This document shows positions 31,321-40,000 of a stretch of 40,000 nucleotides of DNA, one piece after another. Location of the stretch: assembly GCA_963575745.1 (NCBI GenBank), contig CAUYUJ010004280.1, forward strand, positions 435,095 through 475,094, given 5' to 3'. Position 1 is the first letter of the stretch. Each line of letters starts with the position of its first letter. The stretch is from Prorocentrum cordatum (Eukaryota; Sar; Dinophyceae; Prorocentrales; Prorocentraceae). The position numbers and the translations under genes were made by a program. A model generated the notes under the pieces. That model saw nothing but the letters and a program-made list of their open reading frames with translations. It had not been told where the DNA came from and made no database searches.

Positions 31321-31799
31321 CAGGGGTATCTGAGCCCCCCTCCCCCCCCGGACCCCCCCCCGCGGGGGCAAGATCGAGGGGAGGGGGCTTCCCTTCGACT
31401 CAATTACGACGCTGCTCAACTTTGCTTTGGCTGGCGCACTGAAGAGGTCCCTGGGAAAGGGGGGAGCTTCGACGAACCCAGGGAAAGGGGGGAGGCAGGG
31501 AAAGGGGACGACAGAGACGACGACCAACGAATGGCGGAGATGACGACTTGAACGGATAAGCCCCTCACACACGCCGACATGGTCGGCGGATGTTTCCTCC
31601 TCGGCATCCTTTGCATTATCCTCATCACAGCGCACTTGGGCAAGTCCTTGAGACATCGGTTGGAGCTTATGGTCATTGTCTGTCTGTCTGTCTGTCGTCA
31701 TCACAATCTTCCTAACTCTCCCTTCCTCTGTCTCTCTCATCATCATGATTGACATACTCAACATCAGCAGCATCATCGTCACCATAGCTATACATACAT
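31321..31799. other. Intron sequence, no gene recognised
   Basis: C- and G-runs at 31336-31385; the remainder is unremarkable up to the CT tract. Confidence 0.5.
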
Positions 31800-31911
31800 T
31801 ATCTCTCTCGTTCTCCCTTCTCTCTCTCACTCTCTCTCTCTCCATCTCTCTCTCTCTCTCTCTTTCTTCCTCGTACCTTCCTTCTCATCTTCATCACTCT
31901 CCTTCTCTCCG
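31800..31911 (+). promoter_or_regulatory. Polypyrimidine tract of the 3' splice site
   Basis: CT-rich, with TC dinucleotide runs, ending CCTTCTCTCCGAG just before exon 31914-32044. The composition fits a strong acceptor tract; function is inferred. Confidence 0.6.
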
Positions 31912-31913
31912 AG

Positions 31914-32044
31914 GTCGTCCTTATGGACCTGTCTGACTACATGCCCGTCACCGCCGCCGCGTCCAAGTCGCCAGCGCGCTGCGTTGTCGTCGCCCCCGGT
32001 GGCGAGATCCTGGCGGGCTACGCCGACGGCTACCTTAGAGCGTG
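31914..32044 (+). CDS. CFAP52: CFAP52-like exon, blade junction
   Basis: The exon encodes VVLMDLSDYMPV, completing the blade of the previous exon (the M sits where WD40 repeats usually carry W), then ASKSPARCVVVAPGG, EILAGYADGYLRA and the first two bases of Trp. An almost pure CT tract (31800-31910) precedes the AG|G acceptor at 31912-31914. The donor is GT at 32045-32046. A start at the internal ATG (31923) is unlikely, because the blade continues upstream across the splice. The 5' phase is 0 and the 3' phase is 2. Confidence 0.78.
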
Positions 32045-32329
32045 GTCTTGTTGCCCCAAGGGGTTGTTTTCAAAGAGCTCGGGAGGTTTCGGGAGCTTGC
32101 CTGAGCTTTTCGAAAGGTCGGGGAGCGCGTGTTCAAACGTCTTCGGATGTTTTTTGAGGTTTCCGAGGCTCTTCTTCATTCTCCGGGTGGTTCCCTGACA
32201 TGTTGGAAGGTTTCTTTGGATGGGATGGGAAAGGGAGGAGCGTGGAGGGAGGTCGAGGAGGGAGAATGGGGAAGGGGAGAGAAATGCGAGGGAAGAGAAG
32301 GAGGAAATGGGAGAGGAGGCAGGTGGAGG

Positions 32330-32513
32330 AGGAGGAGGTGGAGGAGGAGTAGGACGATGTTGATGACGAGGACGAGGACGATGACGATGACGAGGAGGAG
32401 GACGACGATGACAATGATGAAGATGATGATGGTGGTGGTGATGATGATGGTGATGGTGAGAATGATGCTGATGACGATAATGGTGATGCTGATGATGACG
32501 ATGATGGTAATGG

Positions 32514-32544
<31 letters not shown>

Positions 32545-32899
32545 ACTGATGATGACGATGATGATGATGATAAGTACGATGAGTACGATGAGTACGATGC
32601 TTACGATGCTTACGATGGTGACGATGATGACGATGATGATGATGATGATGCTGATGCTGCTACTGATGATGATGATGATGACGATGATGATGATGATGAT
32701 GCGGATGACGTTGATGCTGGTGACGAAGTTGATGCTGTTGTTGATGATGATGTGGATCGTGCCGTTGGTGATGATATTGATGATGACGACGACGACGACG
32801 ACGGTGAGGATGATGATCTCGATTACGAATACAAGAATTATCGTGGTTGCGATGGTGACGATGATGATGATGATGATGATGATGATGGTGATGCTGATT

Positions 32900-32961
<62 letters not shown>

Positions 32962-33452
32962 AATGATGATGATGATGATGATGATGATAATGATGATGAT
33001 GATGTCGGCGATGATGATATTGCTGCTGTTGATAGTGCTGCTGGTGTGGATGATGATGACGATGATGGCAATGTCGACGGTGATGATGGTGACGATGATG
33101 ATGAAGATGATGATGATGATTATGATGATGATAATGCTAATGATACTGGTGACGACGACGATGATGATGATGATGATGATGATGAGGAGGATGGCGATGA
33201 TGAGGATGCTGATGCTGATGGTGATTATGATGATGATGGTGATGATGATGACGACGACGGTGATGATGATGATGCTGCTGATGGTGAAGATGCTGCTGGT
33301 TACTATTATGATGATGATGGTGATGGTGATGGTCGGATAATGACAAGATTATTGATGATGCTGCTGATGATCATGATGATGGTGGTGGTGGCGGCACTTG
33401 ATGATAATGATGACGACGATGATGATGATGATGAAGATGATGATGATGATAG

Positions 33453-33487
<35 letters not shown>

Positions 33488-33512
33488 GTAACAATGATGA
33501 TGCTGGTGCTGC

Positions 33513-33544
<32 letters not shown>

Positions 33545-33830
33545 GTGGTGGTGATGATGATGGTGGTGGTGGTAATGATGATGTTGGTGATGATAGTGTT
33601 GATGACTGTGATGTTGATGCTGCTGATGATGATGGTGGTGATGATGATGATGATGATGATGCTGATGGTGATGATGATGAGAATGATGATGAATGACGAG
33701 GATGAGGAGGAGCAGGAGCTGGAGAAGGAGGAGAAGGCTGACGAGGGGGAGAAGGAGGAGGAAGGCGAAGAGGAGGAGGAGGAGGAGGAGGAGGAGGATG
33801 GAGGAGGAGGAAGGGCGAGGGGGAAGGATA
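32330..33830. repeat. (GAT)n array, 1.3 kb, ending in (GGA)n
   Basis: GAT with GAC, GGT, GCT and AAT variants; (GGA)n at 33700-33830. A 314-codon Asp-rich frame at 32752-33696 results from the repeat. Confidence 0.95.
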
Positions 33831-33889
33831 GAGAGGGGGAAGGGGGAAGCCTCGGTGCCATGACAAGCACCAAGCTTCCCTCAGGCCAG

Positions 33890-33954
33890 CCGAGAGAGAG
33901 AGAAAGAGAGTGAGAGAGAGAGAGATAAAGAGAGAGAGAGAGAGGGATAGAGAC

Positions 33955-33986
<32 letters not shown>

Positions 33987-34314
33987 CCAGGGGGGGGGTC
34001 GAGGAAGGGGGTGAGGACTACGTAGGGGGGTCTGTATGTCATGGCCAGGACGACCCCTCGGTGTCGGACGAAAGTCGGGGGGCGTGTCCTGACCGCCCCG
34101 AGCGGCAGCTGCGGGCCAGAGCTGGGACCCGAGGGCCACTTGGCGTTCGAGGGGGTGGGAACTGGGAAGGGGGAGCGAGAGCCACTTGGCGTTCGAGGGG
34201 GTGAGAACTGGGAAGGGGGGGCACGGAGACCAGGTCTGGGGCGAAATGCCCCAAATCTCGTGGCTGGCCCCGACGCGCGGACCCCCCTCCTCGGCGCACC
34301 CGAAGGAGAGAGAC

Positions 34315-34364
<50 letters not shown>

Positions 34365-34378
34365 CGAGAGAGAGGGGG
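33890..34378. repeat. Two (GA)n arrays around a duplicated unit
   Basis: GA runs at 33890-33985 and 34306-34375. Between them a unit of about 49 bp (GAGCCACTTGGCGTTCGAGG, then GGGTG, AACTGGGAAGGGGG) occurs twice at about 34130-34220. Confidence 0.85.
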
Positions 34379-34394
34379 GCTACCGACTCCTTCG

Positions 34395-34545
34395 ACCATG
34401 ATTTGCTCATCATTTTGCAGTGGGGGCCCCCCCGAGGTTGAGACACGTTCCCCGAGAGGCCGCCTCGCATCCAGAGCTATGTGTGACGGTCCTGGGGCAT
34501 CGACAGGGCCCCCAGAGGCCGAAACTTGTCACAAGCTGACCGCCT
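34395..34545 (+). repeat. GACGGTCC element, copy F (diverged)
   Basis: Contains GTGTGACGGTCCTGGGGC, then ATCGACAG, GGCCCCCAGAGGCCGAAAC. The stem CTGGGGC/GCCCCCAG replaces GGCCC/GGGCC. A further partial copy of the 3' part (GGCCCCTTGAGGCCGAAAC) lies at about 34665-34700. Confidence 0.5.
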
Positions 34546-34947
34546 CACCCCCGGAAGCCAGCGAGCTCACCCCTGGGTTAGGCAATCCCAGGCGGGCCGA
34601 GCATCCGTGTCACGGTGCGCCTCAGTGCATCAGCGGAGCGAGAGAACACATCAGCATCATCGAAGGGCCCCTTGAGGCCGAAACTTGTCACAAACTGTCC
34701 GTCCCCATTTCCCCCCAACCCAAGTCAGACCAAACTCGGTCACCGGTCACCTCTCCTATGGCGTCCATCCTGACACGCTTTTTCGAGGCGGATCCGCCCC
34801 TGGCGACGAGAAGCCTCTGGGCGGGGGGGGCACAAGGAAGCCAGAAAAGCCAGGGAGGCCCGCCGCCGCCCAGACTGGCCCTCCTCCGATCGTCGGCACC
34901 CCGGGAAGGAGAGAGATAGAGAGAGGGGGTCTCGCCCTGCGCCCACG
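34546..34947. other. Intron sequence, no gene recognised
   Basis: Contains a partial second copy of GAGGCCGAAACTTGTCACAA (about 34674); nothing else seen. Confidence 0.5.
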
Positions 34948-34990
34948 CCTGAGGAGGAGGAGGAGGAGGAGGAGGAGGAGGAGGAGGAGG
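34948..34990. repeat. (GGA)n array
   Basis: Fourteen GGA/GAG triplets. Confidence 0.9.
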
Positions 34991-35097
34991 GTATCTGGGG
35001 GTCTGGACCTTTTCCCTGGGAGGAGCACGGGCGATTGAGGCAGCCGGACGCTGCGGGCGCGTCGCCCCCATGGCTCGGCAGGGGAGAAGAGAGGGTG

Positions 35098-35215
35098 GTG
35101 GTGAGGAGGATGGTGGTGACGTTGATGCTGATGAGGTTGATGTTGATGATGATGATGATGATGATGATGCTGCTGATGATGATAGTGGTGATGGTGATGG
35201 TGATGGTGTTCGTCG

Positions 35216-35271
<56 letters not shown>

Positions 35272-35697
35272 GTGATGGTGATGGTGATGGTGATGGTGAT
35301 GGTGATGGTGATGGTGATGGTGATGGTGATGGTGATGGTGTTAGTGATGATGCTGAGGAGGCTGAGGAGGCTGAGGAGGCTGATACTGATTCTTATGCTG
35401 ATGATGATGATGATGATGATGATGACCATGATCGTGGTGATGATGGTGACGATGATGATGCTGCTGATGATGATGATGACCATAGTGATTATGATGTTGA
35501 TGAGGATGATGCTGATGATGATCATGATCATCATCACAATGGTGACGATGATGATGCCGATGGTGATGTTGATGATGCTGATGCTGATGCTGATGCTGCT
35601 GCTGCTGCTAGTGGTGGTGGTGGTGATGATGGTGATGGTGGTTGTGACGATGATAAGGAGGAGGAGGAGGAGGAGGAGGAGGAGGAGGAGGAGGACG
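35098..35697. repeat. (GAT)n array ending in (GGA)n
   Basis: Pure GAT at 35218-35270, then a GGTGAT hexamer run at 35270-35340, then mixed; GGA at 35655-35695. Confidence 0.95.
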
Positions 35698-35734
35698 TTG
35701 ATGATTCTAGTTTTCCTCCCCCCCCATCTCGAGC

Positions 35735-35825
35735 ACCAGATTTTCATCATGACTCGTTCTTTGACGGTCCCGGGGCCCTGCAAGGGCCTTTGAAGGCCGA
35801 AAACGGCGAAAGACGTCCACACTCC
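35735..35825 (+). repeat. GACGGTCC element, copy G
   Basis: Contains ATTTTCATCATGACTCG, TTCTTTGACGGTCCCGGGG, CCCTGCAAGGGCC and GAAGGCCGAAAACGG. GGCCC-TGCAA-GGGCC keeps the stem with a different loop. Confidence 0.65.
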
Positions 35826-36054
35826 GTGTTTCCGTTCTGGCCCACCACGCCTCGGAACGACATGCTAACTACGTCCGGATCCGCGAGCGTCAACGTCCCG
35901 ACCTTCTTTCAGCCCCCCGCCCCGAGGAGCGGAGCGACACGCTATCCGCTTGCAGGGCATAGCGCGTCGCTGGGGCCGCCGCCGCGACATGCCGAGCAAG
36001 ACTTCTCAACCGCAGGGGGGGTTGGGCGCGGGCTCGCCCTGCGCGCGCACTTAT

Positions 36055-36225
36055 CCGCCGTCATCGTCGTCGTCGCCGACGTCGTTGTCCTCGACGTCGT
36101 CGTCGTCGTTTTTATCGTCGTCGTCGTTCGTTGTCGTCGTCGTCGTCGCTCGCCGTTCGCCGCTCGCCGTCCTCGTTCGTCGCCGCCGTTCTTGCCGTCG
36201 TCGTCGCCGTCGCTGTACTGGGCTC
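36055..36225. repeat. (GTC)n-rich stretch
   Basis: CGT/GTC triplets with CGC and TTC variants, just upstream of exon 36250-36359. Confidence 0.85.
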
Positions 36226-36249
36226 GCCCTGCGCACGCGAGCGCGCCAG

Positions 36250-36359
36250 GTCTCCGGCTCGCAGCGCCGGGAGCGCGGAGATGCTGTGGCAGGCGAACTG
36301 CCACCGGGAGGGGGTCACCAGCGTGCGGGCGAGCCCGGACTTCATCGTCACGGGCGGGG
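36250..36359 (+). CDS. CFAP52: CFAP52-like exon (last visible)
   Basis: The first base completes the Trp codon of the preceding exon (TG|G), giving LRAW-SPARSAGSAEMLW, then QANCHREGVTSVRASPDF and IVTGGG. This matches the CFAP52 blade in which a histidine and GVT precede a serine-rich strand and a GGG turn. The acceptor AG is at 36248-36249; the likely donor is GC at 36360-36361, leaving phase 1. The next exon should start with the outer strand of this blade (xGxVRVW-like) and lies outside the window or was not recognised. A copy of the composite repeat starts about 10-20 bases after the exon. Confidence 0.72.
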
Positions 36360-36369
36360 GCATCCTCCT

Positions 36370-37375
36370 CTTCTTCCGCGCATCTTCCTTACGCATAATT
36401 CCTCCATGTCTCACCCCGAGGCGTGTCGGTAGGGCGGGCCGGTCGCTTGTGATGCTTAGGCTGAACATTTGCAACAGTTTCACGGACGGAGGGCGGGCAG
36501 TTTTCAAAATGTGGTTCTCGCCTCAGCGCCGCGCACACTCGTTTAAACATTGCAAGAGCTTCACGGATGGAGGCCAGGGGATCTCTTCAAATGTGATTTT
36601 CGCTGTAGCGCCTCGCACATTCGTCCTAAAAGTTTGCAAGATATTCGCGGATGGAGGGGGAACCTTTTAAATATGTGGCTCTCGCCTTAGCGCTGCGCGC
36701 ATTCGTCTGCAGTTTCAAGGATGATGATTATCATGGCTCACGTCCCAGAGATGATGCTCTGGCGCGATGTAGGGCTGTCAGGGTGTAACAGCTACTCACA
36801 CTCGCGGTGTTTAAGTCCAAGGAATGGCGTTCTGGCACGATTCTTGATCGTCAGGACAACAGTAACGTTGATTCGCGGCGCTGAAGTCCCAGGAATGGTG
36901 TTCTGGCAAGGTTCCCGATTTTGTTCAAACGTCTATCTCCCAGGGAAAAACTTCCTTCAGTGAACATGAATCTTTGTAGGGACCTATGAAAAGGAAACTT
37001 GGAGGGAGGCTTTATTGCAACATCGTGAATGGGTCTTGGGTTTGTACTCCTCGTCCTCCTCCTGCTCCTTCTCCTCCTCCCCCTCCTCTCTCTCTCTCTC
37101 CTTCATTATCTTCCTCCTCATCCCTCCTCCTCCTTCTCCTCCTCCTCGTCTTATTCCTCCTCCTCAACCCTCTTCCCTCGTCCTCCTCCTGCTCCTCCTC
37201 CTCATCCCTCTTCCCTCGTCCCTCTTCCCTCTGCCCTGTCCTCGTGTATCCTCCTCCTCCTCCTCCTCCCTCCCTCCTTCCTCCCTCCTCCCTCGGCCTA
37301 CCTCCTCCTCCTCCTCCTCCTCCTTCTCCTCCTCCTCCTCCTCCGCCTCCTCCTCCTCCTCATCATCATCCCTCT
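36370..37375 (+). repeat. Composite repeat, copy 4
   Basis: 5' block (TCTCACCCCGAGGCGTGTCGG) at 36400-36450, three 82-84-bp units (36470-36715), approximately 70-bp repeats with GGAATGGTGTTCTGGCA (36740-36930), the conserved block (GGGTCTTGGGTTTGTACTCC, to 37050) and (TCC)n to 37375. It starts just after exon 36250-36359. Confidence 0.78.
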
Positions 37376-37384
37376 CCTCTGGGT

Positions 37385-39700
37385 TCGCGCCTGCAGAGAG
37401 TACGCTAGGCAGTGGGAGGCTGCCAACAGGCAGAAGTTTTTTGCTGAGAGTTGCTTGTCTTCCAGCGTGGACACCGTGTGGCGTCAAAGTGTGTTGTGTG
37501 AGTGGTCCAACATGTGTTCCAGCTCGGTCGTGTGGGATTACCTGAAGCTCTATGAGTCGGTCGACCTGGACCTCCTCTCCCAGCGCTGCGGCCAGCACGG
37601 CTTACCCATGCAGATTGCGCGCGTGTGCGACGTGGCGTACCGATCGGCGCGGGACATGGCCATGTATCGCAGGGTCGAGGGGCCCAAGTTCGCGTGGCGT
37701 GGCAACGTGGCTGGATGCGGCTTCGCCGTCACGCTGGCCAGAGTCGTTTCCTTAACGGCCCCGGACGGGCTCAAGCTGCCAAGATTTGTCTCTGCGCATG
37801 TGCATTTCGATGCTTGTACCCTGTCGTGCGAATGCGGTCGCCAATGATCTGCTCGAAGCCTCGTTCAATCTCCAGGAAGTCATCGAGAGCCACCTTGGAT
37901 GTGCTGTCGCGGTTTCGAAGGCTTCAGTGGTGGCTTCTCGCCCAGCCGTCGCTGAGGCTGTTCGTGCTGCATTTAGGCGCGCCGGGCGGCCGGCCGTGCG
38001 ACTCAGCTTCGGCGCTGATGACGTTGCCGACAGAGCCCGTCGAGTAGCCAGGGAGGGGGAGTGAGGGGGCGAGCTCTACGTTTGGAAGTTTTAGTTGTCG
38101 AAGAAGTTTGAACGCGTGGCGCTCCATACAGAGTTCGTTGAGTAGGTTTGCCAAGCAAGTTTTCTCGACGGGTGCGCTGCCCAGCAGGACCTACGGGTGC
38201 GAGTAGCACGGCACTTCGAATCACGAGCTATTTTCTTTGCGGATGTCTCTGAGGCGATTCCTCCAACCCAGTGCTGTGGGCGATCGCTGACGGCTGCGCT
38301 GCCTTTCGCCGTCGATCCCATGTGGTACTGCTCTGTCACCCCCATTGTCAGATGGTCCAAAGAGATCTGGGCCAGCTTGGTTGGCTCTTTCGGTTTCGGA
38401 CTTCCCATGTCTGTCATCAGGCAGATGTGGGACTTCCGTTTTGTTGGGCCCTGCGGGGGCCACCAGGCTGTCCGTCGAGCGCATCGGGATGGAAGATGAC
38501 GGGCTTCAGCACACGCTAATCGATGACATTGGCGTGGAGGTGCCACTCACGTTCGTTTCTCCCTTTCTGCTCAAACGCCGCTTGTGGCCCGCGGTCGTTC
38601 AGAACCATGAGCGTTCCTGCGGGGAGCTCTTGGGTCTGGAGTGTCGTGTGTGTGTGCGGATGTGGCTCTAGGACAGATCAGCTCTAAGAAGTTCACCCCC
38701 TTTGAGAAGGGGGCCATCAGAGGACATGGTTACCAAGCACCCTGGACCAAGTGCCGCGCCCAGGAACTCGGGTATGGCCTTCCCCGACCTATTGTGCCCC
38801 GCGTGCGGCCTGGAGAATGACACCATGTTCCACCGCATCCCGCACTGCACGCCAGGGAGCTTCGTGGACGTGTGCTCGGAGATCTTAAGTTTCAGCCTGG
38901 AGAACGGCACGCAGTGTCTGAGGCGGACGCGGTGTTGTCTACCCTGGGCGTGTTCGCGCATCCTGGCGAGGTCTCTCCGCCTTCAAGTCGTGTGGAACCC
39001 GCCTGCAGGCCTCTGAACGAACCCGGGCGTGATGAGCATCGTGTGCCAGGCACGGAGTCATGGATGGGTCGCGCGCGTACGGCCGGCGACGCAGGAGTTG
39101 CCAACGGCGGCTTGGCGTGCCGTGCCGGCTTTTTTACGACTCCGGGCAGGAGCTCGGCCAATGCCTGTGCCCCCTATCGCTCCACCCGGTCCCCCACGCG
39201 GCGCGGGCGGAGGAGAGTGCGCCGCCGGCGCTACCGCTCACCAGGCTGCCGTGGCTCCGCCGACGGAGCACCGTCACTGCCGGCATGTACTCCAGATTTC
39301 GTTATAAAGGGATGGGGGTCTCATTTCGGGGGGGGGTCTCTTCCAGGCTATCTTGGAGGGCCTGGTGGGGTCTGGGGACGATGTTTTGGAGGGTTCTCCC
39401 ACGGGGGAGGTCTGAAATGGCTTGTCTTGGAGGGTCCAGACCCCCTCCCTTTTATTACGAAATCTGGAGTAGTTGGCGTGTTGGCCAAGCCTCGGCCTGG
39501 GCACGTCGCGCACAGGCGTGCCAGCGTTGGGATGTTTGTGCGAAGCTGCGACCGCCAAACGGGGGCCCCCGCTGGGTTGGCAAGGGGGGCACGCGTCGGG
39601 GGATCTGGCCTCGGGAGAGGAGCTGCTCGCTCCTGCACGGCCGGGAACCGGCTGGCCGACTATTCCTGCGAAGCTGGGTGCACACGGCCCGCGAGAGGCG
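37385..39700 (+). pseudogene. Decayed LINE (relic 2): reverse transcriptase, CCHC finger, RNase H remnant
   Basis: The first 450 bases stay open: REYARQWEAANRQKFFAES, VDTVWRQSVLCEW, VVWDYLKLYESVDLDLLSQR (RT motif A region) and GNVAGCGFAVTLARV (motif B region). At about 37830 the frame shifts to CISMLVP...ANDLLEAS..LGCAVAVSKASVVASRP (motif D/E region). Further fragments read FAVDPMWYCSVTPIVRWSKEIW (38310-38375) and GLQHTLIDDIGVEVPLTFVS (38505-38565). At 38785-38850 comes the C-terminal finger CPACGLENDTMFHRIPHC. At 39640-39690 CTAGNRLADYSCEAGC resembles the end of an RNase H domain (GNxxAD). A Stowaway-like element at 39290-39469 splits the RNase H section. The 5' half is absent; the relic begins directly after a (TCC)n array. 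The motif style differs from the intact LINE. Confidence 0.7.
39290..39469. mobile_element. 180-bp Stowaway/mariner-like MITE inside LINE relic 2
   Basis: Terminal inverted repeats of about 31 bases: CTCCAGATTTCGT...ATAAA..GGG from 39290, and its complement ending CGAAATCTGGAG at 39469, with three or four mismatches. Both ends abut TA (39288-39289 and 39470-39471), the duplication expected for Tc1/mariner-derived elements. The interior is G-rich and repeats short TTGGAGGG-type words. No transposase is present. Confidence 0.68.
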
Positions 39701-40000
39701 TCGCCCCGAGCAGTCCGAGCGCTTCGGCAGAGGTGGCCCGAGGTGGCCCAGAAGCGTCGCTTGCGGGCGGCAGAGAGGCTGTCCCTCGGGCCCGCCTGCG
39801 GCCCTCCCAGAAGCCACCATGGGCAAACGTCGAGCCTGCATCCCCGCCCGCCCCCCCCCGCCCCGTCGGCTGCCTCCGTGAGGGCATGGCCGTGCAACCA
39901 CTGTTTGCGTGGTTGTTGGGGAGGTGCGTGGCCGCGCAATGGTTCGGATTGCACACGAAAGCACAAGCGAGAGATCGATACGTTGCAGAAGCTTGAGCAC

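Noticed and set aside
31923-32198. Independent 91-codon gene starting at ATG 31923
   Set aside because: The blade continues upstream through a spliced junction, and the 3' part after the GT donor has no WD40 character.
32752-33696. 314-codon Asp-rich open frame, and Met-, His-, Ile- and Ser-rich frames over other (GAT/ATC)n arrays
   Set aside because: A GAT repeat has stops in only one of three forward frames and none in reverse, so long frames arise automatically.

Overview
The window is nuclear DNA of a dinoflagellate. The decisive evidence is a 22-nt dinoflagellate spliced leader (21 of 22 positions match the canonical leader) at 19413-19434, at the exact 5' end of an inserted retrotransposon. 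Supporting evidence is a gene whose exons join at AG|G acceptors with GT, GC and GA donors, high G+C, very long microsatellite-filled introns, and several dinoflagellate-type LINEs. The high G+C would suit a Prorocentrum-like species, but that is only a guess.

One host gene runs along the + strand through most of the window. Five short exons (7645-7743, 13548-13600, 26630-26747, 31914-32044, 36250-36359; 511 nt together) join in phase into about 170 residues of WD40 propeller. Their order matches the middle of CFAP52/WDR16, a flagellar doublet-microtubule protein. Introns of 5.8, 13.0, 5.2 and 4.2 kb separate them. Earlier and later exons were not found.

The introns and flanks hold nearly everything else. 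A full-length LINE (19413-24482) lies in sense in the 13-kb intron. It has a perfect 14-bp target site duplication, the spliced leader at its 5' end, an ORF1 with a RanBP2-type zinc finger and a coiled coil, and an ORF2 with endonuclease, reverse transcriptase and C-terminal zinc fingers. Two older LINE wrecks of other lineages lie at about 2000-5880 and 37385-39700, each carrying a small terminal-inverted-repeat element (4975-5091 and 39290-39469). Two further large hairpin elements lie at 13663-13837 and 19015-19222.

Repeat families found by comparing the window with itself: (1) an element of about 130-170 bp with a GACGGTCC core and a conserved small stem, seven copies; (2) a composite element of about 1 kb (5' block, 84-bp minisatellite, approximately 70-bp repeats, conserved block, (TCC)n), four copies at about 11.9, 26.8, 28.0 and 36.4 kb; (3) a 91-bp satellite with alternating monomers at 15.9-17.2 kb; (4) a 1.5-kb CAGCTC array; (5) a CTTGGGGCCT minisatellite at two loci; (6) long (GAT/ATC)n, (GGA/TCC)n, (TAG)n, (GA)n, (GTG)n and (GGC)n arrays. 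Most long open frames in the window are translations of these arrays and are not genes. No tRNA, rRNA, CRISPR or bacterial-type regulatory signal was seen.
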